The position numbers and the translations under genes were made by a program. Positions 22,079 through 31,140 of a stretch of 64,000 nucleotides of DNA are shown here, in pieces; position 1 is the stretch's first letter, and each line of letters starts with the position of its first letter. Source of the DNA: Rhynchopus sp. YZ270_cl-10 (Eukaryota; Euglenozoa; Diplonemea; Diplonemida; Diplonemidae); NCBI GenBank assembly GCA_964035575.1, contig OZ037841.1, forward strand, positions 186,001 to 250,000. The letters run 5' to 3'. The notes under the pieces were generated by a model. The model did no database searches. It was given only the letters and a program-made list of their open reading frames with translations, and was not told where the DNA came from.

Positions 22079-22538
22079 TCATTGCATCAATAGACCTGTC
22101 ACAGGCTCACCCTTGAATAAGTATTTAAACAAATACTTAACAACAAGGACCCCGCGCACTTCCTCATTGTTTCTGTGGCGCCGATATTTCAGGAGAAGAT
22201 TGTAATGAACCATCCACCTGTTGTTCATCAGATACTGACTGAAAGCTTTGTAGAGGTTTGGGTGTGCTGGTCCAGGGAGTTGTACGATGTGACCCACATT
22301 TAAAGGATTCTTCGGTGATGTTCTGTTGTTGTTCCAAAGAATTGCATTAGCATGAGGCAGACCCCTCTTCTGGTACTCCATCACCACCACCATTGCAATG
22401 TGATCCCCAAGAATATTTTTGTGAGTAGCCTGCAAGCTGCTCACATCGGGTAGAAGCGTATTCACTCCAGCGACTGAGGTCTCTACAACTTCAGGGGCAT
22501 CAGTATCAGAAGTGTTCTGAAAAGTGTCACGGAGTGTC
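22079..22538 (-). pseudogene. Diverged Helitron Rep fragment, longest copy
   Basis: The minus strand encodes GDHIAMVVVMEYQKRGLPH, ANAILWNNN, HPNLYKAFSQYLMNN and KYLFKYLFKGE. This is the Rep core with the HUH box reading HAN instead of HCH. The zinc-binding loop present in the complete gene is deleted. The upstream end (22440-22540) does not match the complete gene and runs into the 10-bp array. The nuclease should be inactive because the second metal-binding His is gone. Confidence 0.75.
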
Positions 22539-24552
22539 AATGATTTCCCATCATTTGCCAGGATTTGCCATCATTTGCCATGCTTTGCCATGATTTGCCA
22601 TCATTTGCCATGATTTCCCATCATTTGCCATGATTTGCCATCATTTGCCATAATTTGCCATGATTTGCCATGATTTGCCATCATTTGCCATCATTTGCCA
22701 TGATTTGCCATGATTTGCCATCATTTGCCATGATTTGCCATGATTTGCCATGCTTTGCCATGATTTGCCATGATTTGCACTATTTTCCCACTGTAGTGAA
22801 CAAATTTCAAAATTTTCGATTTTTTTCGCCACATAGCACTTATCCCACTTAAATTGACGCAATTTCCCCAGTGGAGACACTGTGTTGATATTTTGGGCCC
22901 AAAAACCACCCCACATAAATACTGTTCAAAATTTCCGAACATTGTAAATATTTTTTGGATATCAGTTTTATGGCTAACTTGGGATTTACCATGATTTGCC
23001 ATGATTTGCCATGATTTGCCATGATTTGCCATGATTTGCCATCATTTGCCATGTTTTGCCATGATTTGCCATGATTTGCCATGATTTGCCATCATTTGCC
23101 ATCATTTGCCATCATTTGCCATCATTTGCCATAATTTGCCATGATTTGCCATGATTTGCCATCATTTGCCATGATTTGCCATGATTTGCCATGCTTTGCC
23201 ATGATTTGCCATGATTTGCACTATTTTCCCACTGTAGTGAACAAATTTCAAAATTTTCGATTTTTTTCGCCACATAGCACTTATCCCACTTAAATTGACG
23301 CAATTTCCCCAGTGGAGACACTGTGTTGAAATTTTGGGCCCAAAAACCACCCCACATAAATTGTAAATATTTTTTGGATATCAGTTTTATGGCTAACTTG
23401 GGATTTACCATGATTTGCCATCATTTGCCATGTTTTGCCATGATTTGCCATCATTTGCCATCATTTGCCAGGATTTGCCATCATTTGCATTGTTTTGCCA
23501 GGATTTGCCATGATTTGCCATCATTTGCCATGTTTTGCCATCATTTGCCATGTTTTGCCATCATTTGCCATAATTTGCCATGATTTGCCATGATTTGCCA
23601 TCATTTGCCATAATTTGCCATCATTTGCCATAATTTGCCATGATTTGCCATCATTCCCCATAATTTGCCATGATTTGCCATGATTTGCCATCATTTGCCA
23701 TCATTTGCCATCATTTGCCATAATTTGCCATGATTTGCCATCATTTGCCATCATTTGCCATCATTTGCCATCATTTGCCATGATTTGCCATGATTTGCCA
23801 TGCTTTGCCATGATTTGCACTATTTTCCCACTGTAGTGAACAAATTTCAAAATTTTCGATCTTTTTCGCCACATAGCACTTATCCCACTTAAATTGACGC
23901 AATTTCCCCAGTGGAGACACTGTGTTGAAATTTTGGGCCCAAAAACCACCCCACATAAATTGTAAATATTTTTTGGATATCAGTTTTATGGCTAACTTGG
24001 GATTTACCATGATTTGCCATGATTTGCCATGATTTGCCATGATTTGCCATGATTTGCCATCATTTGCCATGTTTTGCCATGATTTGCCATCATTTGCCAT
24101 CATTTGCCAGGATTTGCCATCATTTGCATTGTTTTGCCATCATTTGCCATAATTTGCCATCATTTGCCATAATTTGCCATGATTTGCCATCATTCCCCAT
24201 AATTTGCCATGATTTGCCATGATTTGCCATCATTTGCCATCATTTGCCATCATTTGCCATAATTTGCCATGATTTGCCATCATTTGCCATCATTTGCCAT
24301 CATTTGCCATCATTTGCCATGATTTGCCATGATTTGCCATTCTTTGCCATGATTTGCACTATTTTCCCACTGTAGTGAACAAATTTCAAAATTTTCGATC
24401 TTTTTCGCCACATAGCACTTATCCCACTTAAATTGACGCAATTTCCCCAGTGGAGACACTGTGTTGATATTTTGGGCCCAAAAACCACCCCACATAAATA
24501 CTGTTCAAAATTTCCGAACATTGTAAATTTTTTTTGGATATCAGTTTTATAT
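22539..24552. repeat. TGATTTGCCA minisatellite with four embedded ~200-bp unique segments
   Basis: A 10-bp repeat (TGATTTGCCA and TCATTTGCCA variants) forms blocks that alternate with a non-repetitive segment starting CACTATTTTCCCACTGTAG. The segment occurs at about 22779, 23219, 23819 and 24357; two copies carry an extra ACTGTTCAAAATTTCCG stretch. Spacing is 440, 600 and 538 bp, so this is an irregular higher-order repeat. No coding frame is credible. Confidence 0.9.
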
Positions 24553-24974
24553 AAGGTTTGCGGGTTTACGGGTTTACGGGCTGGTGTGCCTGAAGCGTAA
24601 TTATGTTAGATTACAACTATCTAATACGTTGTCTCACCTTTTCTATTTCATTTTACTCTAACATAGTGTTACTACTCTGTTGTGATGTGTGTGTTTTGGG
24701 AGGGGTACAATGTTTTGCAAAAAAGGAAAAAATATATAGATTCTTTTCTTTGTTTTTATCGTGACATTATTTTCTTTTTTTTTGTTTTGTTTTTTTTGTT
24801 TTTTTTTCTGATTGAAGATGTTTTAAAATACCCGCATACTACCACTACCAAAAAATTTAAGACGATTTATAATACTACTACTACCAAAATATTGAAGACA
24901 CCTTAAGATACTACTACTACGAAAAAACCCGAAACCCTAGAAACCCACACCCCACAAACGTATTGCTATTTCTT

Positions 24975-25478
24975 TTACTTAAAGAGAGAGATGACATGGT
25001 AGAAAAAAATATTTAGTACAGCCTGCGCGTCATGCTCATCATACGGAGGTCGCTTAGCCGCAGGATTAGTGCCTACGGTAACAGCCATTCTTTGCAGGAT
25101 CATGTGCACTGCTTTCACTGGCATCCTCCTGTCTCTCAGAAAGCATTTTGTGGCGTCACATTCCAGGAAGAAGTATGGGCTTTTGAACCCCGTACGCACG
25201 CTCACATAGTTGTGAACGGCATCGTAAGCCGGAGTTCCCACTGGAATTGAGAATCTTTTTTGCTTCCCGCCGATCTTGTACTCGAATGTGGCACCATAAT
25301 CGTCACTTGTCATTGCAGTGGATTTCAGTGTTGCACACACGGATTCATTAATTCCTCCGCAGTAGAGGACAGCCACCACTGCCTTGTGCAGGGCTAGCTC
25401 TATAGGGCCAGCTGTGACAGGAAGGTCCAAAAACGTGTCAATGTCGTGCTGCAGCTGTTGCCTTTGGGTTTTGGGCAT
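24975..25478 (-). CDS. Tyrosine-recombinase-like protein, third copy with altered C-terminus
   Basis: 167 residues. The first ~138 residues match the other two copies. An 8-bp deletion near 25050 changes the frame, so the SDLR box and the end are replaced by an unrelated tail. It is probably non-functional even if the other copies are active. Confidence 0.45.
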   Translation of the reverse strand: MPKTQRQQLQHDIDTFLDLPVTAGPIELALHKAVVAVLYCGGINESVCATLKSTAMTSDDYGATFEYKIGGKQKRFSIPVGTPAYDAVHNYVSVRTGFKSPYFFLECDATKCFLRDRRMPVKAVHMILQRMAVTVGTNPAAKRPPYDEHDAQAVLNIFFYHVISLFK

Positions 25479-26189
25479 TTTTTTGTGTATGAATATGTGT
25501 ATGATTGACTGAGGTAGTGTGTGTGTTTTGGAAGCGTAAAATTACTTTACTAGTAGTAAAAAAACGAAATTTGAAGTGTTCTTTGTTTTTGTTCAGACAT
25601 ATTTCATTTTTGACAAACACCTCTGACGGAAGCAGGCACTAAAAACAATAAATAAAAAAAAACAAAAACTGTGACACCCCAGTTATTTTGTTTGCGGGTT
25701 TGCTCTGATAAATGTAGATACACCTTTTCTCTTTTTCTTTTTTTCCCTTTTTTTTTATGCAATCAACAACAAACTCCCCAAAAACAATGTTTTCTTCATC
25801 ACAAGAGATTTCTCTCCGGCTGGGAAGAAGTATCCAATACAAACCCAAACAAAAAACAATTTAAAATAGAAAAATAAACACTTCTTAGATCATTTGAACT
25901 GTGTTTTGGTGTTGAAGTTTTTTATTTGCTTTACTGCCAGTAATTGTAACTTCACTTCAACTTTTATCTTTTTCTTTTTCTTTTTTTCTTTTCTTTTTAT
26001 GCAATTAACAACAAACTCCCCAAAAATAATGTTTTCTTCATCACAAGAGATTTCCTTTGCAAAAACAAAAATTAACTGAGACAAAAAAACCCGCAAACCC
26101 GCAAGCCCACAAAGACATCTCCCCACTTATCGCTATTTTTTATTTGTTTTCTTATTTTATCCTTAATGTTCACAACTCTACCACACAAA
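25479..26189 (-). other. AT-rich region of unit C
   Basis: A copy of the unit A region 16037-16748 with a few small indels. The CCGGAGAGAAATCTC motif is at about 25781-25828. No gene is seen. Confidence 0.45.
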
Positions 26190-26306
26190 TCATTGCATCA
26201 ATAGACCTGTCACAGGCTCACCCTTGAATAAGTATTTAAACAAATACTTAACAACAAGGACCCCGCGCACTTCCTCATTGTTTCTGTGGCGCCGATATTT
26301 CAGGAG
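26190..26306 (-). pseudogene. Helitron Rep fragment at the gap edge
   Basis: The last ~39 codons of the same Rep fragment as in units A and B (KYLFKYLFKGE), broken off by the N-run. Any open frame joining it across the N-run to the Hsp110 gene is an artefact of the gap. Confidence 0.7.
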
Positions 26307-26506
26307 NNNNNNNNNNNNNNNNNNNNNNNNNNNNNNNNNNNNNNNNNNNNNNNNNNNNNNNNNNNNNNNNNNNNNNNNNNNNNNNNNNNNNNNNNNNNNN
26401 NNNNNNNNNNNNNNNNNNNNNNNNNNNNNNNNNNNNNNNNNNNNNNNNNNNNNNNNNNNNNNNNNNNNNNNNNNNNNNNNNNNNNNNNNNNNNNNNNNNN
26501 NNNNNN
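26307..26506. other. Assembly gap (200 N)
   Basis: Exactly 200 N, the usual placeholder for a gap of unknown size. Left of it is repeat DNA and right of it a host gene, so the order of the two halves depends on scaffolding. Confidence 0.95.
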
Positions 26507-29500
26507 GTTCTTTGGCCTCCTTCTCTTCATCCCCTTCTTCCTCCTTCTCCTTCTCTTCCTTCTTCTCCTCCGTCGGAGGTGCCGGCTTCGGTGTGCTGAA
26601 GACTGTGCTCGCAAAGTTCTCCACATCAGACACCCGTGTAGTGATCTGCTCCGCTGTTATACGGTAGTCTTTTTCCCGTGGCGTTGTGTCAGCGTGCTTC
26701 TTCTCCTTTTTGAGGAAGTCGCGCGTTGTGGACGACTTTTGGAGGACTTCTTTGAGCTTTGATTTGTCGATGTGTGCAGAGGCTGGATTCATGAGATGTC
26801 TGTTTGCGTCAGAAGAGATTTTCAGCAGAGACGCCTCTGCGTCCTTGAAGAGGAAGGGGAGCTCCTCGCGCAGTCGCTTCCGCAGACTCGCTGCATCGCC
26901 CTCCTTGCGCAGGTCTGCAAGCTTCTGCACGTACTCAGCCTTGTCCACGTCCTCTCCGTCCCCGTACACCCACTCCACCGCCAAATCGCAGTCCTTCTTG
27001 AAAGTGTTTCTCGCTTTCGCAGACATGTACCCAAAGAGCTCACCCCCATCCTCCGCCTTCGACCGGAACTCATATGAATACGCCTCCACAGCGTTCTTAG
27101 CGTTCTGAGTCTCCAGCAGCGTGCGGTCCTTGTTGTGCATGGTTGCCTCGAGCGCTTTTAAGTCTGCGACCTGGGTCACAGTGAGGCCATGGCTGAACTG
27201 CGTGGTGATGGTGACGTCGATACGGCGAGTGCGTTTCTTCAGGACCACCTCGCTCGGGGTGTCAGAGTCCTTCTCAGCATCGGGCTTCGGCACCGTCACT
27301 GCCTCTTCGTATTCCTCAGAGACACTAGCTGCATCGATGGTAACGAATCCGCTGGTGTTCAGACGGAACCGCACTGCCACTTTGACGGGTTTCTCTGGGT
27401 CAACTTCACCCTTAATATCTTTGTAAGGAGGCAGGTCGCTGAAGGTCCAGTGCCCAAGAAGCAGGGATCCGTTGGCATCCATCACCTCTTCGCAAGGTTC
27501 TTTGTAGTATGTGAACAAGTCAAAGGCGCCCTTGCGTGAGAAGGTGAGGTCGTACACCTTTGGGAAACTGCAGTTGTGTGCGTAGAGGGTCGACTGTTTG
27601 TTGATCGACGTGATGAACGGGACTGGTGACGGTGCAGTGGAGCTTGCTGCGTGGTAGCCGATCATGATGTCGTTCACAAGCGCGTCGTGCACCTGGAAGT
27701 CGACGCGTACACGGGGTGAGAGGATGGCGCCAATGAGCCCGCACCCCTTCGCAACAGCCTCAGACACGTTCATTGTCGAGACAATGCTCTTCTTGTACGC
27801 ATCAGCAAGGATGCCGCGCACCTTTGGGATGTAAGACCCCCCGCCCACAAGCTCCACAGAGTGCAGGTTCGCAATGTCGACACCTTCGCCCGCCCGAGCA
27901 ACGAGGGCCTCCATTCGGTCGTAGAGTGGCTTGGAGATTAGCTCGAAGTGCTGAAGAGAAATGTGGAAAAGGGAGGTGAATGTGTGCCAAAAAAAGAGGT
28001 GTGTCTTACATACGTCGCGCTGGTAGTTCGGGAACGAGATGTCTATGTCGTCCATGATGCACTCGACGTTGAGTGAGACGCACGGGTTGGCGGAGAGGGT
28101 GATGCGCAGCTTCTCGCACCCGGCCATGAGGCGGAGCTTTGCCTTCTTCTGCTCAAAGACGTCCATCTTGTACTTCGTCTGTGAAGAGGAAAGGTACCAA
28201 TAAGACATTTGTCAAAGAGGGCCACCTGATTTTTACCCCGCGGATAGGCCCGGATAGGTCCGAATAGGCCCGGATAGGGCCGGATATGGCCGGATAGGAC
28301 CGTACAGGCCAAACCCCACGTATTTTTCCCATACGTACTGTGTACTGTGTACTGGGCACTGTGTACTGGGCACTGTGTACTGTGTACTGGGTACTGGGTA
28401 CTGGGTACTGGGTACTGGGTACTGGGTACTGGGTACTGGGTACTGGGTACTGGGTACTGGGTACTGGGTACTGGGTACTGGGTACTGGGTACTGGGTACT
28501 GGGTACTGGGTACTGGGTACTGGGTACTGGGTACTGGGTACTGGGTACTGGGTACTGGGTAGCTACGTTAGAGATCTGTTTCATTCTCGGCAGCAATCTT
28601 CTTCGCAAACTCCAAGACAAAGGGTTGGAAGAGGAAGTCGGATTGGGCTGTGGAAGTTTCGGGCTGCTGTTCCACCCCGCAGATGATCGTTTGTCATCCG
28701 CATGCCCCCAGAGTCCTTCAGCACTCTTCTCATATTTGATAGGGCTTTCCGTTGTGGAGCACATCAATACTGTGAGACGAACCTCATCTGTGTTGAACCA
28801 TTTGCAATGTTCTTCAACTTCCAGTGCAAAATCTTGCGACGAAATTAGCACACCTTTGAACAACTATTCTTCGTCTTTTTTGTCGGAAAATAGACCGCAT
28901 CACGTTCTGCACACCTCTGGATCTTCTTCGCTACGTTAGTGCGATACGCGCAGAGGGAGGAGTCCACCCCTTTGCTCCCGTGAACTTGTACTGTTTGTCC
29001 GATGTTTTCTTTGGCACAAGAGTGATGAACGGGGTTTGAGTGAGTCCAAACACATCCTTCTCAGGCAAAGAGTAATAAGAGGTTGTGAGACGCTCGGGAC
29101 GCTGCGAATGCAGCGTCACTTACCCCATGCATCGGTAGATGAGAGCCAGCACCTTCAGAGCAGTGAACACAACACTGGGCGCAAAATTCATGTGCCAAAA
29201 GGCAACAAAACCCTACAAGGAGTACACAGTACACAGTACACAGTACACAGTACACAGTACACAGTACACAGTACACAGTACACAGTACACAGTACACAGT
29301 ACACAGTACACAGTACACAGTACACAGTACACAGTACACAGTACACAGTACACAGTACACAGTACACAGTACACAGTACACAGTACACAGTACACAGTAC
29401 ACAGTACACAGTACACAGTACACAGTACACAGTACACAGTACACAGTACACAGTACACAGTGCAAAAATAGTTTTTTTCTGATTTTTCGACCCCGCGGAT

Positions 29501-30847
29501 AGGCGCGGATAGGTCCGGATAGGCCCGGATATGGCCGGATAGGGCAAGGATAGACCGGATAGGGCCAAAAGCCGGTTTTTTTTTGGGGGCAAAATCAGGT
29601 GGGAGGGGTGCAAAAAGCAAGGGAGAAAAAGTGGAAGATCCACTTCACTTTCGAAAGATTTGTTGTGTACCTGAATTTCTTTTCTGAAGTGGTCTACAAG
29701 ACACATGTCGAAGTCTCTGCACCCCAGGTTCTTGTCGTACACGTGCGAGAGCACCTTCATGTTCCCCATCCAGAACCGCACTGTTGTAATGTAGGTTGCG
29801 GAGTGCCCGAAGTCGCAGAACTGCACCACGTGGCCGTTCTCTTCCTGTTGGGGTGTTGTTAATTTTTTTTTAATTTGATGGTGAGTCAAGGTTTCGCATC
29901 AATGCACGAAGGCTATGGTACGCAACCCCACTCCCTCATACCTCCTCGGGCAACTCCTGGAAAATCCCCCACGCAAGCGCCACGGACGTGCCCTCAGTCA
30001 CGAGCGTGAGGCAGTTGAGCCCTGCAATCTCTGCGGCCTGTGTGAGCAGCTTCCGCTGGAAGGCACTGTAGTAAGGTGGGCAGGAGAGCACAAAGTCGAC
30101 GAGGTGGATGCCTGATGTCTGGCCGGACTCGGCTGCGTCTGCGTTGGCCTCCCTGTCTGCGTACGTGCAGAGCTGGTTGAGCATCATCGCGATAAGCTGC
30201 TCGGGACGGTACGCCTGCTGCGCCTCCTCGTACTCCACGTTCACAAGCACAAAGCCGTCCGCACCCTCGCTCGTACGGAACAGACAGAACTTCTCCTCCG
30301 CTGCCCACTCCGCCGACGCATGACGCACACCCACAAGACGCTTCAGGTTCGTCACAGTGTTCTTGAAGTTGCGAACCTTCATGTCGGCGCCCTGTTGTGT
30401 GTGGGGATAAGTGAGTTATTTTTGTTTGTTTTAAACCGAAATGCCGTTGTCAAGAGAGAGGAAAGTCTTTTCGGTGTTTGACTTTAAAGGTAGTGCAGAC
30501 TCTTCAGTTGTGGTGATGAAGAAAATAAGGGTGTATAATCAACACTGTATCGGGTAGTGGTGAGTGTGTACCTTCTCTCCGATCATTCGCCCTTCTTTGT
30601 CGGTGCCGAAGGAGATGTACGTTGCGGTCTCGCGCTTGCTGACCTCGTTGATGATGACATCGATGCCCTTCCGCCGTGCGATGCTCACGGTGGAGTTCTG
30701 TTGTGTTTGAAAGTAAAATGTGAGTAGTTCCTGAGAGACGAAACATTGCCTATCGTGTGTTGTGTTGCAATATATTCTGCTTTTATTGCGACGCTGTGCA
30801 AAGGTGTAACATACCAAGTTCCCCAAATCAATTCCGAACACCGCCAT
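26507..30847 (-). CDS. Hsp110-family chaperone (Hsp70 nucleotide-exchange factor), 3' end missing
   Basis: Cytosolic Hsp110/Sse1-type protein, a nucleotide-exchange factor and holdase for Hsp70. Six exons are seen: 30815-30847, 30572-30697, 29942-30391, 29671-29844, 28014-28178 and 26507-27950. All joins keep the frame, with GTATG or GTACA donors and AG acceptors. It starts MAVFGIDLGN with no signal peptide, which argues against the ER relative HYOU1. The ATPase domain shows TATYISFGTD, NFKNTVTNLKRLVG, AGLNCLTLVTEGTSVALAWG, DFGHSATYITTV and VELVGGGSYIPKVRG. The long acidic insert (VTVPKPDAEKDSDTP) and helical C-terminal region (VEWVYGDGEDVDKAEY) are typical of Hsp110. About 797 residues are visible before the gap, and the acidic Lys/Glu tail was continuing. 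Intron 4 is 1,492 bp and contains minisatellites. Confidence 0.92.
28235..28310. repeat. GGATAGGCCC-type short repeat in Hsp110 intron 4
   Basis: About seven imperfect 10-bp units (GGATAGGCCC, GGATAGGTCC, GAATAGGCCC) beginning after CCCCGCGGATAGG. A second block in the same orientation, with the same lead-in (TGATTTTT...CCCCGCGGATAGG), lies at 29491-29570 on the far side of the two 7-bp arrays. Confidence 0.8.
28335..28560. repeat. GTACTGG minisatellite (7 bp), about 32 copies
   Basis: A nearly pure 7-bp array inside Hsp110 intron 4. Its left end mixes GTACTGT and GCACTGT units, the same heptamer (as reverse complement) that makes up the array at 29221. Confidence 0.95.
28561..29220 (-). other. 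Insert between the two intronic arrays, with unrecognised coding-like pieces
   Basis: About 660 bp that do not fit the Hsp110 protein. The minus strand reads in short protein-like stretches, such as NFAPSVVFTALKVLALIYRC before a GTAAGT (29120-29200), TSYYSLPEKDVFGLTQTPF (28935-29110) and FALEVEEHCKWFNTDEVRL (28750-28860). They lie in different frames. I do not recognise them. They may be exon fragments carried into the intron together with the flanking repeats. Confidence 0.35.
29221..29462. repeat. ACAGTAC minisatellite (7 bp), about 34 copies
   Basis: A pure heptamer array whose reverse complement is GTACTGT, one base different from the GTACTGG array 660 bp away. The two are inverted to each other and could pair, with mismatches, in the Hsp110 transcript. 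Confidence 0.95.
29491..29570. repeat. GGATAGGCCC-type short repeat, second block
   Basis: Direct copy, with changes, of the block at 28235-28310. Together the two blocks bracket both heptamer arrays and the 660-bp insert, as if the lead-in sequence had been duplicated during an insertion. Confidence 0.75.
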
Positions 30848-31140
30848 CGAAATACCAAACACCTGAAAGAAACATTTGGGTTGGGAGAAGCTAGGGTGGA
30901 GAACAAAATTGAAAATCAGCGAACTATTTTTTGGTTATACTTTCTAACTCAGAACTGTTTTTTTTTTTTAAATCTTGTGTAAATATACTTTCCCACTCCC
31001 TGTCCCACAGGAGCCTTTACCATTGAGACTCTGCTCTCACAGCAACACACTGCCAGGAATCCCTTTCTGGGATCGCCTGACAGATGTTTTTGTTTTTCAA
31101 AATCTTGCTTGCTGCCAACTCTCTCCTTCCCCTTCCCATT

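Larger units (their letters stand above)
20410..22538 (-). mobile_element. Non-autonomous Helitron-like unit B
   Basis: Nearly identical to unit A over about 1.9 kb. It keeps a longer piece of the Rep gene (to 22538), where unit A has the CCCGCAGA array. The left border is the CCCGCAAA array, and the right border is a TGATTTGCCA array. Only scattered substitutions separate A and B, so the duplication is recent. Confidence 0.65.
24553..26306 (-). mobile_element. Non-autonomous Helitron-like unit C, cut by the assembly gap
   Basis: Same layout as units A and B, but the first ~100 bases are shortened. The entry point is GGTTTGCGGGTTTACGG rather than a full array. It has more differences than A has from B, including small deletions. 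It runs into the N-run at 26307, so its Rep fragment and right border are not seen. Confidence 0.65.

Noticed and set aside
26190-28208. Fusion of the Rep fragment with Hsp110 through a single open frame
   Set aside because: The frame crosses 200 N; the connection is created by the placeholder gap.
28340-29889. Long frames over the heptamer arrays (VLGTGYW, TVHSTQY, VYCVLC repeats)
   Set aside because: 7-bp arrays read open in all frames; they lie inside an Hsp110 intron.
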